DNA from: Oxytricha trifallax
Taxonomy: Eukaryota > Ciliophora > Spirotrichea > Sporadotrichida > Oxytrichidae
Assembly (NCBI GenBank): GCA_000711775.1
Contig: ARYC01017120.1
Coordinates: 1-64,000 of the forward strand
DNA: 64,000 bases
Reading direction: 5' to 3'
The translations under genes and the position numbers were made by a program. Of this stretch, positions 11,852-21,204 are shown one piece after another. The notes beneath the pieces were generated by a model that ran no database searches, was not told the origin of the DNA, and saw only the letters and a program-made list of their open reading frames with translations. Numbering within the stretch: position 1 is the first letter of the stretch; every line of letters starts with the position of its first letter.

Positions 11852-12029
11852 TTCAGAAATCTTGATGAGATTCGAAGATAAAGACTTGAATATAATCTTC
11901 AATACTCTAAGCATAAACATACCCAGTGATTTAATGTCAAATTTACAAGGACTGTCTACTGAACAATTAAAGTTGGAAATATTAGTTGAAGAGCTCTCCA
12001 GATATCACTCTATTAACATCAATCAAGAT
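11852..12029 (+). CDS. AQR: Aquarius segment, middle region
   Basis: The plus strand encodes a segment with LEILVEELSRYHS, comparable to the Aquarius region just before its conserved LYPTE motif. It ends in pointer AAGAT at 12025-12029. Joining to the next segment at the second AAGAT (12092-12096) keeps the frame and gives ...NINQDVAIFPTEED. A splice-acceptor-like TTCTTCTTCAG lies just upstream of 11857, so an intron or an eliminated sequence may border it there. Confidence 0.55.
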
Positions 12030-12091
12030 TAGTTTATTAAAATTTTTAAAAGATATTTTGAAATAGAATCATTTTAAACTATTTAAAATTA
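12025..12091. other. IES, 67 bp, pointer AAGAT
   Basis: Direct repeats AAGAT at 12025-12029 and 12092-12096 bracket an AT-rich spacer. Removing one repeat and the spacer restores an open Aquarius-like frame. The spacer is not GT...AG, so it is not an intron. Confidence 0.65.
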
Positions 12092-12330
12092 AAGATGTGG
12101 CAATTTTCCCAACTGAGGAGGATTTGTTATAAATTTCTTCTTCTTTCCCTACTTAAACACAAACGAACCCACTCAACATTACTTAGTAAATTTCACTAAA
12201 AAGACAAAACTTAGTGGCTTAAACCGAGTATCTTGACATATAGGATTATTTACTGAGATAATTTGATAATAGAATGGAGGAACAAACTCATCATGTAGCC
12301 AAACTAATTGAAGAGATATCATTTTTATGA
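12092..12330 (+). CDS. AQR: Aquarius segment with FPTEED and DYLLRQF
   Basis: The encoded residues VAIFPTEEDLL...TEYLDIQDYLLRQFDNRMEE match the layout of the Aquarius region LYPTEKIIWD...FLTLHDYLLRNFNLFR. Many TAA/TAG codons are read as Gln. The frame meets TGA after EEISFL, where the segment probably ends at an eliminated sequence. The strand is plus, opposite to the helicase-core segments of the same gene, so germline order involves an inversion. Confidence 0.65.
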
Positions 12331-12555
12331 TTTATTTTTTACAATATATTTATTTACGGGAGGAGACTGGAGACTTCATTGATTTGACTGGCTGGGCTAC
12401 TTAAAGTGCAATAATTTTAAATTAATTAATAATTAAGGCAAATTTATTGATTAAAATAGGTCATACTAATCCTAGTGAAGTGATAGCTGAAATCTAATTC
12501 AGTTTGAAAAATTATAACTACTTTATAAGCTGTTTTGCAATTAAAAAAAATAAAT

Positions 12556-12700
12556 TATCAAGTATTTATTATAAGCTTTAATATTTTGAAATGATAGTGA
12601 GTTGGATCTCCAATTAGCACGATATTCTTGAGATTACTCAATTTAAAAACGTAATATGAATTTTAAAGTTCTAAATCATCCATTAATGATGCATCATTAT
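12556..12700 (-). CDS. AQR: Aquarius helicase segment with IGDPTH
   Basis: The minus strand encodes SNLKNIVLIGDPTHYH, comparable to the Aquarius helicase motif RLKRWIMIGDHHQLPP (superfamily 1 motif III region). It lies directly after the RRLDLL segment on the same strand. In the protein these two are separated by the region found at 14335-14460, so the germline order does not follow the protein. Confidence 0.45.
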
Positions 12701-12724
12701 AAAATGTAAAAAAGAGCATTTATA

Positions 12725-12974
12725 TTTCTTAAAACCATTCTTCTACAGTTTCTTGTAAAAATTATTTGTCTTTAAACTTTCTTATATGAATCTACTCTAA
12801 ATATGCCTCCCACAGTGGTTTAAGGTAATGATAAAATAATATGCTAGAATCTTTATAATTATTTTGAATTATCGATTGGTCATTCTTGCTCACTAGAAGA
12901 ACCCTTAAGACATATGAAAATTTTTTACAATTATAAACCTCATTCAACAAATCAAGTCTTCTTTGTAACATCAA
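12725..12974 (-). CDS. AQR: Aquarius helicase segment with RRLDLLNEV
   Basis: Minus-strand coding: MLQRRLDLLNEVYNCKKF...ILFYHYLKPLWEAYLEQI. This resembles Aquarius ARRIELLEEVKRLQKSL...FFLYQVMSRWEEYI, the part that follows the Walker A half of the helicase core. Aquarius is an RNA helicase of the spliceosome. Segment ends are approximate because I could not fix both pointers. Confidence 0.65.
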
Positions 12975-13082
12975 TAAATTTCTTTAATTTTAAAAAAGAA
13001 TTTCTGAGGTATATCAAAACTTTCATCGTGAATTTCATTTCATAAATTACCAATATTTTATATTGGTAAATATATAGAAAAT

Positions 13083-13358
13083 GTCTCTCTGAAGTACTTA
13101 CCTCATCTCAGACTCCCACCCCATAACAACTTAAAATCTCGCTAAACTTCCTTGATTTCCTTAATTTCTATCTGAGTTCAACTCAACCTAGTGACGAGAG
13201 TCGCCAGTTCATTATTTACATTCTTTAAGATGAGCAAACTATAGTCAGATGCAAGTTTAGCAGGGTTATGAGAGAGGGAGAAAATATGGGATTTTTAGGG
13301 ATTAGCGATGCCTTTCAGAAAAGAATTGATGAGCTCAATCAAAAATATAAGAAAGAAT
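13083..13358 (+). CDS. AQR: Aquarius segment, N-terminal region (probable)
   Basis: The plus strand is open to TGA 13356-13358 and encodes LNFLDFLNFYLSSTQPSDES...DEQTIVRCKFSRVMREGE. The pattern resembles the Aquarius stretch FIELMIDLEALLPTRRWFN...DDSHLLVHCYLSSLVRRE. It is followed by a spacer and another plus-strand coding block. Being N-terminal in the protein but downstream of the middle region in the germline, it again indicates scrambling. Confidence 0.5.
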
Positions 13359-13406
13359 GATTTTATAGGTTCTTGATTTGGTATTTTTATGTAAATATAT
13401 GGTAAG

Positions 13407-13628
13407 ATGAAACTCAATAGGACGAGAAAGTGAGATCTCCAGAATAACAGAGAGATTAAAGATTCTACAAAAGATTGCAAACTTTTAGCAATCTATGTTT
13501 CAAATACTTTGGAGAGGACTATAACAAGATAACTTCTCAGCTCGTTGGGTCCATCGATCTTGAAGAAAATCTCAGAGAAATCTTGATTAACTATATTGCA
13601 TATTTTTATAGACCTATATATAATTGAA
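13407..13628 (+). CDS. AQR: coding segment near Aquarius, unassigned
   Basis: Plus-strand open frame ending at TGA near 13628, with residues YKRLQTFSNLCFKYFGEDYN and SIDLEENLREILINYIAYF. It sits among Aquarius segments on the same strand as 13083-13358 and is probably part of the N-terminal helical region, but I could not match it with confidence. Confidence 0.35.
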
Positions 13629-13799
13629 GATTAGATTGTCAAGTGCAAACCTCTATTTGGTGAGGAGACTATAATTATTAATTTAAAGTGCAAGAATTGA
13701 AAAAATTAGCATTCTTGATGTTAAAGCTCCTAAAATAGGTCACAAATTATGGTTTTATTTGATAAAATTGAATTTTTACATTTATGTTAATCAATTTTA

Positions 13800-13995
13800 C
13801 ACCTTGTGTGGGTTGACCTAAAAGTGGATGCCATCCACATTTCTATCTCAAAATGTCCTATATTAAGTATTGCTACCCTATCTCAGTTGTCAATATAGTA
13901 ATTTAGTCTTTAGGTATGCCACTCTGCAATCTTAAATACATATAGGTAGCTACTAAGAACTCAGCTTCAGCTAGATTTTAAACGGCAATACAATT
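13800..13995 (-). CDS. AQR: Aquarius helicase segment, NLGEAEY region
   Basis: Minus-strand residues NLAEAEFLVATYMYLRLQSG...DQITILTTEIGQQYLIQDIL...GWHPLLGQPTQG closely follow Aquarius [42 protein letters not shown]...PLIGRP. This is the second RecA-like domain, C-terminal to the segments at 12556-12974, yet on the minus strand it lies upstream of them. That is direct evidence of scrambled order. Confidence 0.75.
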
Positions 13996-14334
13996 AAATT
14001 ATAAAATTCAAATTGATTCTAAGATTAGCATATGAAATCTGATAAGTTTGGAGTTGGAAGAGTGAAAATAGGTGCTGAGTAATTTTTCAGATTTTATCTT
14101 CTAATGATACTTGACTGTGGCTTGAAATGATAGAAGATATCCTAAATTCAGATATATTTTACGCTTAGAGATTACTCATTGAGCTTTGAATATTAAGCAG
14201 CAGGTAAATGTCTAAATAATTAAAATAAAATTAAGTTGCATCATCTACCATCAAAATGTCATACTTAAAACCATAAAAATAAAAATAAATCATATTCCCA
14301 TAGTTTATTGTATTTTGATAAGGCATAATCTATA

Positions 14335-14460
14335 GGCATTCCTACTATCTTAGCTTGTTAACATGTTATGAATTTAGCTCTCTCTGAATTGTCTCTCAGG
14401 TTCTCAAATGGCAATATTTTTTGTAAATCTTGAAAGATTATCTCGATCAGCATCCAATAC
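14335..14460 (-). CDS. AQR: Aquarius helicase segment, QAKIVGM region
   Basis: Minus-strand residues LPFENLRDNSERAKFITCQQAKIVGMPIDYALSKY match the Aquarius pattern ...[25 protein letters not shown]. In the protein this falls between the segments at 12725-12974 and 12556-12700. Together the pieces from 11.8 to 14.5 kb give a scrambled gene using both strands. Parts such as the Walker A motif were not found in the window. Confidence 0.65.
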
Positions 14461-14580
14461 TCTGCTATAAAATAAAATTGTTATAGATTATATTTTGAAC
14501 AGTAAATCCTTTTGTTAAGAAATTAATTAAAAGCTTTAAATAGTCATATTGTTTTCGAACTTATTCCAATTTATAATCTA

Positions 14581-15163
14581 TCATTAATTCTAATGAGCTC
14601 TTCCACGGCCTCTGTTACCACCACGATTTTAAGACTTCTGTTGGCCGCCTCTTTAGTTGCTTCCTCTGTCGCCTCCTCTAGAGTTACCTCTGTCGCCACC
14701 TCTAGAGTTACCTCTGTCGGCGCCTCTTGAGTTTCCTCTATCACCACCTCTTGAATTTCCTCTTGGACCACCTCGGTTACCGCCTCTTTGCCCACCTCTC
14801 TGATTTTGTTGTTGTTGATCCTACTCGTTTTACTGCGAGTAACCTCCCATATGAGCCTGATACATTTACTGCTAGTAAGCATCTCTTTGGACCTACATCT
14901 AGTTCTACTGCTGATACCCACCCCTATAAGCTCCTCTTTAACCACCTCTGTGGTCACCTCTATAGCCTCCTCTCGGGTTGTTCCCTCTATAACCACCACG
15001 GCCTCGATTAGGTTAATATTGCTGTTGTCTATTCTAATGTTCAAGAGCTTGTTGCTCTTTCAAAGCTGTAATTTGATCTTTTTCTTGTTCTTCAAGGATA
15101 ACTTAGACTGTTTTATACATCTGGATAAAAGTAGATATTTCTAGGTTCTCTTCTAGTTTCATT
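14581..15163 (-). CDS. RGG-box protein, C-terminal part
   Basis: The minus strand encodes a short helical, Gln-rich stretch and then arrays of RGG, RGGD, RGGN and RGGY repeats broken by a Gln-rich block, ending at TGA 14581-14583. At least fifteen RGG/RGA units are visible, with near-identical DNA repeats at 14660-14740. Such tails bind RNA and are sites of arginine methylation. The N-terminal part, where an RRM or helicase domain might lie, is not adjacent, so this is probably one germline segment of a longer gene. The other frames over this stretch are shadows. Confidence 0.75.
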
Positions 15164-15165
15164 TA

Positions 15166-15925
15166 AAGCACTAAAAAATATAAAACTTCTCAGTTTAATT
15201 GGAGGTGTTTTCAAATTTTAAAAAGTGTATTTTTTAGGCTTAATTTAAATTAAAAAGTTCACACCTTAAGCAAGAATAGTTTTAGATAAATAAAAATCTT
15301 TTTACAAATGACTAAGAATTTTATTTTAATTTTAACCCTTTTAATTTGGTAATTTTATCAAAGAATCGAATTAAAATTTATAATGTTATAGTTTATTAAA
15401 CAGTAATTTAAATCGGAATAAATTGAATTAAAATAATGTTTCTAAAAATTAATTCGAAAATTATTTGGCTTTAAATTGTATTAGTTTAGATTTGAGGAAC
15501 AAGTGGACTAATAAATTGATTTCTTGAGAATACAAAATTAGCCTAGATTCCTCTAGTCAGCAGCCACTTTAAAAGATCTTAATTCATAGTGCTCTATACA
15601 TTTTCATCAAAGTTACTATAAACTAAAGAAATCAACAGTACATCTCCTGTTTTCCCTTAGATATCCCTAATCAATTTTACACTCTAATAAATTAAAAAAT
15701 AATTGCTAGATTTTGAACTAAGAGCTAATTGTTTGTTCTTGATAAATTGTCTACTAATTCGCTTTCTTCCGAATCTTTCTTAATTATAGTATGTTAAGAT
15801 TATTTTACATCCATACCCACGCCTTTGAAATCGTTAACTTAGATTATTTGTCTTGAGCTAACAAAACCTTTAATTTGATTCTAAGATTATAAGTAATTTT
15901 AAGTTTTTTTATTTTGAATTCAAAA
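15166..15925. other. AT-rich spacer
   Basis: No supported coding or structured element was seen; composition suggests eliminated DNA. Confidence 0.35.
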
Positions 15926-15929
15926 TATG

Positions 15930-16140
15930 AAAATTCCAATATGATTGAGAATTTACAAAATTCTTTTAAATTTACAATCCAATACTCTGCAGCTCTACCT
16001 TGAGCACATGATATATCTGAAAATAGCATACTATCATCGACAGGCTCAATACTTAGATATTGGCTGATGAATTGCTTGAATGGAAAGTTATAGATGAGGT
16101 ATTTGCTTGGATCTTCCCTTGTTTTACTCTACTTTAAATT
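15930..16140 (-). CDS. coding segment, probably of the P-loop NTPase gene
   Basis: Minus-strand frame with residues REDPSKYLIYNFPFKQF and SMLFSDISCAQGRAAEYWIV. Codon use and composition are protein-like. It lies downstream of the NTPase segment on the same strand. A further short frame with NEKSKIPANYDVNLRIN lies between them (about 16275-16380). No family was recognised. Confidence 0.4.
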
Positions 16141-16475
16141 GGACATAAAAATAATATAAATACACAGTAATGATCAAAGAAAAGCTTTGCTCTTTCACAA
16201 GTGAATTCTTAGAAAACTGTATAATTTACACTTTGTGCTAAACTAGTAACCTCATTCAAAATTTTAAGTCAAGAAATGGGTAAATATACCTTCTTTGTAA
16301 CAAACCATTTATTCTTAGATTTACATCGTAGTTTGCTGGGATCTTAGATTTCTCGTTCGACATCATTATTAGATCCTGAACATTATAGTTTATTTCACTT
16401 AAATAGTTAAGGGATTGAATTATCGAAAAATTGTTATTAATAAGAACCCTTAAGTTGTCTTAGATCAAGTGGTCT

Positions 16476-17655
16476 TCAGGTTATATATTAAAATAATTTA
16501 AAGTAGCTTAAAGAAAGTTTAAACAAGGTAAGATTCTTAGAAAGTTCAGCGGCGAGTGTAGTTTTTCCACTGATTGGTGCTCCTTCTACTATAATTACTC
16601 TCTATTTCTCCATTAAATCCAAGATCTAATCTACGTCTGAAGAGTCTTTCAACTAAATCCTACCTTATTCTTAATGCTTATTCTCTTCTTCTTCGTCCTC
16701 ATCTTCATAGCTTTCATATTTTCCTAAAACGAATTCCTGAATCCATTAATCAAGGTTCCCTTAACTTATTGCATCGTCATATAGCTCTTTAAGCAAAGAG
16801 AGTTTTTTTAGTTGACTTATATCTTCCCCACTCACTCTGATTAAAAGCTGAGAGTCTGAATAAATTTCTTCTAGAAACTTTGACTTCTAGACCATAAGCT
16901 TTTCAAGGTCTTGTTTATATTGTATGGTATCAAGCTGAACTTAAACTTTGTATGTATCGCTAGGGGAGAATGCTTAAGTGATTTAACTTGCAGATTATTT
17001 TTCATTGATAGCATTACCTAACTCTACAGGGTTTACCACTAAATTTGAAACTTCATTCATCTTTATAAAGCAGCCTCTAACTAATTTTATGCCTTAGGTA
17101 ATTGAAATGCTGTTTTTTGCGGAAGTTTTTTAATAGTCTTGGGATTTATCTAAGCAAACGAAAAAGAGTGGATTGTTTGGCTTTAAACTTAACCATTCTT
17201 ATTTTACAAGATTTGGCAGATTTTTCAAACTGAATTAAGGAAACTGCTTCGGATACTAAAAAAATAAAAATATATATTAAATGAGTTTCATCTTCGTTGT
17301 TTGCAATAGGATAATTAATGTAGTGCTTGAGCTCATCAAGATATGCTAAGGGTATTCCTTTTAAAATAGAGAGACATTTTCTATAAAGTGATTGAAAGAA
17401 TTTAGTTTCGTCGTTATCATAGAAATCTTTGCCTCTTTTAGCTAGCATAGCCCACTTCTTTAAAAGCAAGTGATTTGTTTAATTATCAAGCAGCATGTGT
17501 TTGATACTCACTTTTGACATCCTCATAGTCATTAAAATGCCAAAGAATTCCCCATAAAAGTTACTGGCACAAGAATTAACTTAATCGTTTGCTTTTAAGA
17601 TCTACAGATACTTTAAAGCCTCATTCAATTTCTGGTAGTAAACATTAGAAGATGT
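16476..17655 (-). CDS. P-loop NTPase with N-terminal helical region
   Basis: The minus strand encodes a helical N-terminal region (LLKKWAMLAKRGKDFYD, then an acidic EDEDEEEENKH stretch), followed by RVIIVEGAPISGKTTLAAEL at about 16545-16600. This has the form of a Walker A motif as in NACHT/STAND NTPases. One change of frame is needed near 17160-17210, where two overlapping frames are both plausible, suggesting an undetected eliminated sequence or intron. The frame ends at TGA 16476-16478. NACHT assignment is tentative; the rest of the nucleotide-binding domain was not located. The upstream edge abuts the 17650 copy of the dispersed motif. Confidence 0.5.
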
Positions 17656-17663
17656 TTGTTACA

Positions 17664-18270
17664 AAGGTTTGGGATCATTAACTATTTGTATGATTCTTAG
17701 AATGAGTTAATCTTGTACCTCTTAATTCCATAATTAATTGGAACTTGGTTAATCTTTTGCTTCATTAATATTTAAAGTATCTTAATTCTGCAAAACTTAA
17801 ATGAAATTGGATTATCTCTTGACATGCTTGTTTAACAACTTAATAGATAACCAAATTAAGTTATCTCCAACTTATTTGTTGTTCATATCAATTGTTTAAA
17901 ACTCTGGGATTATTCTTGATTTGAATATGTCAAGAGAAAGACAATAAGATTCAATGAGTTTTTATTATTTTCTTGTTAGATTTTAATGATTATCATATAA
18001 ATCTAGCAGGATACATTTTTTATATCACAAAATTTTAAATATAGAATTTAGATCATATTTTCTCATTAAAAATAAATTTGATAACCCCCCCTCCCCCATT
18101 ATATAAATGCCCGTACAAAAGCTAAAGATCAACTTCTTAATAGAATGCTGGAGTTGAAAATTGATTTAATTCTTTCATTTCAACATTATCAGGTTTTTGA
18201 AAGTCTTGCTATTAAGCATTAGTATTCGCTTTGGTTGACATATTTAATTCAATTTATATAATTATATAAA
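17664..18270. other. AT-rich spacer
   Basis: No coding supported. It includes a short C-rich run near 18085 (CCCCCCCTCCCCC), unusual against the AT background. Confidence 0.35.
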
Positions 18271-18275
18271 GAATA

Positions 18276-18722
18276 CATTTATAATTGATATTATTGTAGA
18301 AATATATTAGAAATTAGAAAATTAAATTTAAATTAATTTATGATAAATCAAAAAGGTGGCAGTTAAAGTTGACCAATTTGGATGATCTTGGGCTTGTTTG
18401 ATAGAGAATTTAAAATTAGCTTGACTATACTATTGCCTGTACTATTTTATCGCATTACTGGGCGATTTAACATGACTTTATTTAAGCGCCTCTAAATTCA
18501 GTAATTATACCCTCAATTAAAGTCCTGTCAACTCGCCGAGGGATGAGTTAAAATAGTACAACCAATAGTAAAGTCCAGCCAATTTTAAATTCTCTATCAA
18601 ACAAGCCCAGGATTATCCAAATTGGTCAACTTTAAATGCCTTAATTTTGATTTATTATAAATCAATTTAAATTTAATTTTCCTATATCGAATATTTTCCT
18701 ACATTAATGAATTTATAAATTG
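18276..18722. mobile_element. foldback element / MITE, about 450 bp
   Basis: The two halves are inverted copies of each other. GTTGACCAATTTGGAT (about 18370) pairs with ATCCAAATTGGTCAAC (about 18614), AGAGAATTTAAAATT (about 18405) pairs with AATTTTAAATTCTCT (about 18578), and ATAGTA/TAGTAC blocks pair nearer the centre. The pairing extends outward through AT-rich arms to about 18276 and 18722, leaving a unique centre of roughly 60-80 bp. No ORF is inside. It is a non-autonomous, MITE-like DNA element; its family is unknown and no target duplication was fixed. Confidence 0.8.
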
Positions 18723-21200
18723 AATCTTTGATTTTATAAAGGTAATAATCAATTCCTTTGCTTTTAATTGAATTGGAAAATATTACTATAATAATATTTA
18801 AATTAAATATTGTAATTAGGGATGAGAATACTATAAATTTAATTAAAAAATTAAAATTTATAAACTATAGTATTAATTTCATAGCTTTATCTGGAATTAT
18901 AACTTTATAATTATTATTGCAATTTATAAGGAGATACTCCTCATATGATTTAACTGATTTTATTTTGAACTTTTATAGAATAGTATTAATAAAATCCTTG
19001 CCCCAATATAATTTCGACAACAATTAAATTTTACTTTTAGAATAAATTTAGTACCTGCATAAATTAATTAAGAGAAGACAAGTATTATATCAAGTTAATT
19101 CCCTCTTCTCCCTATAAATTTTTATTAGAAATTTCTTAGAACTCTTATATGATTTAATATTTGCTGAGAGCTCTAAGATTTTATCATTATTCTTTTATTA
19201 AATTATTTTTATTTTAAATCCTTATAAAATTAACATGAAAAAAGAGAAAATTAAAAATCATAAAAATATGATATTTATGATTATCACGACATGTACAACT
19301 ATGAAATTTGGAGAGGGTGATATTAAATTGTGAATTTTACTGATATAATATTTCTATTTATGACTATTTATCTTGGTTGATGAAATTTCCTAATATTAAT
19401 TAAATAGTTTGATATTATTAAATAATCACTAATGAGTAAATTTTTAATGAAATATTTTATAATAATTTTGAACCTTAAGGCATCAAGCTATGTCAACTCT
19501 ATAAATCTTAAGTTTATGCCCCCAATATATAAATATATATAATTTGTAATTATATTCGTGATTTCCTATTGTATATATAAATATATATATATATATATTG
19601 ATAAAAAAAGCTTATTTTATTTTGAAATTCCAATAAAATATCACTTTTTACTTTTAAAATACAATTAATTTTATTATTTTAAATATGATTTTTCCTTTAT
19701 CATCCTTATATTCTATCTATGCAAATGAGTTATAAAAAGATGTGAATTTTAGTATTTCATTAATGTGTAGAAATAATTTTTTAATGTAATATGTGATTAA
19801 TCATCTACAGTATAAATATGGTTTGATTTGATTGAGTAACTTTTTCAAAAATGCCAGACTGATGAAAAATTAAATCTCCCTATCTCTAAAGCTAAGAAAA
19901 ATATTTATATTGTCGCAATGTAAATAATTGTGAAAAATTAAAGTAAATTAATTTAATGTGCAAATTTAATTGCGAGAAGCTATGTTATTATTTTAATGGG
20001 AAAATTCAAAATTAGATAAACATTTATTAATTGTGAATCATTTTCCAAAATAAGATAATTTTTATAGCAAATAATTAAAAACATAGTATCCTTGAATTAT
20101 ATTATTTATAACATTTAAAAATCCGTCTTTTACAAAAATCAAACTGTAGTTAGTTTGTAATAAAGCTTATTTTATCATTAATATCTTAATTTTTATTAAT
20201 GGAACAATCATTGAAATATAAATGTTAATTATTTTTTTTATATTTATTAAAGCTATTTTTGGTAATTAAAGAGACTAGTCTATAGGGCCAAAGTACGATA
20301 CTAAAATTGGAATCTCTAAGATTTTTATAGATTTCCTGAATTTTATAAAATTAATTAAATAGTCATTAAAAGCCTTGTTTCAGTCATTTTACACAACAAA
20401 ATTCATTATTTGACAACCAAACAAATCACATTAATGTCACACAATTTAATAAATTTTATGATAGTTATTATACAATTTATGGTGTTTTTTATTAAAACAA
20501 TAACAACTGCGACTACTCGATTGAGTATAGCAACATTAAAACTACAAATATTTCTCATTCTGAGGGGATGAGTTCTAATTTGAGAAAGTCTACTCAAAAA
20601 TTGAGATCTAGCAAGTTATTATAATATTGAACTATCTTTCCATTTTAAAGTGGTTTTAAAATGTGAACATACATTTTTAAAGATATAATAATTTGACAAA
20701 GTTAGGCGGAATAAGAAAATTATCGGCATCTTTTTTTAAATATAGTTTTTGAATTAATAATCTCTAGCATTGGTAATGATCACATCACAAATCTTCTTGG
20801 GACAATCAGTTATGGCGACTTAAGAAAATTCGGCTTCTCAAGGTGGAATCATTTTATTTTCAAAGTTTGTTAAGTGCCAAATTTTCTTTTATAATTCTTT
20901 TATATTATTACTTAAATATAAAATAGGACTTTTTGGATAAAATTATTGTTAATTAAGGTAATTTTTAATTATAAGGATATTATTAATAGAAATAAAGTTA
21001 AAGATATAGATATATCTTTATATGTAAAATCGTGCTTATTTATCTTAACTGATAAAATTTTAACAATAATTTTCTTTTTTAGAATGATTTTTAATAATTC
21101 AAACTATAGAAAAATCCTAATTTAATTTGAATTTATTGTCTATATCTAAATAAATATAGGCAATGTTTGAGAATTGAAATTAATTTAGAATCATTGATTC
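18723..21200. other. AT-rich region without recognised genes
   Basis: About 2.5 kb of very AT-rich DNA with short (TA)n tracts near 19575-19600. No reading frame of convincing composition was found on either strand. Likely germline-limited spacer. Confidence 0.4.
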
Positions 21201-21204
21201 TATT

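Noticed and set aside
14727-15144. Plus-strand ORFs over the RGG-box segment
   Set aside because: They are antisense to a clear minus-strand RGG repeat array and have biased, Leu/Ser-rich composition produced by that repeat.
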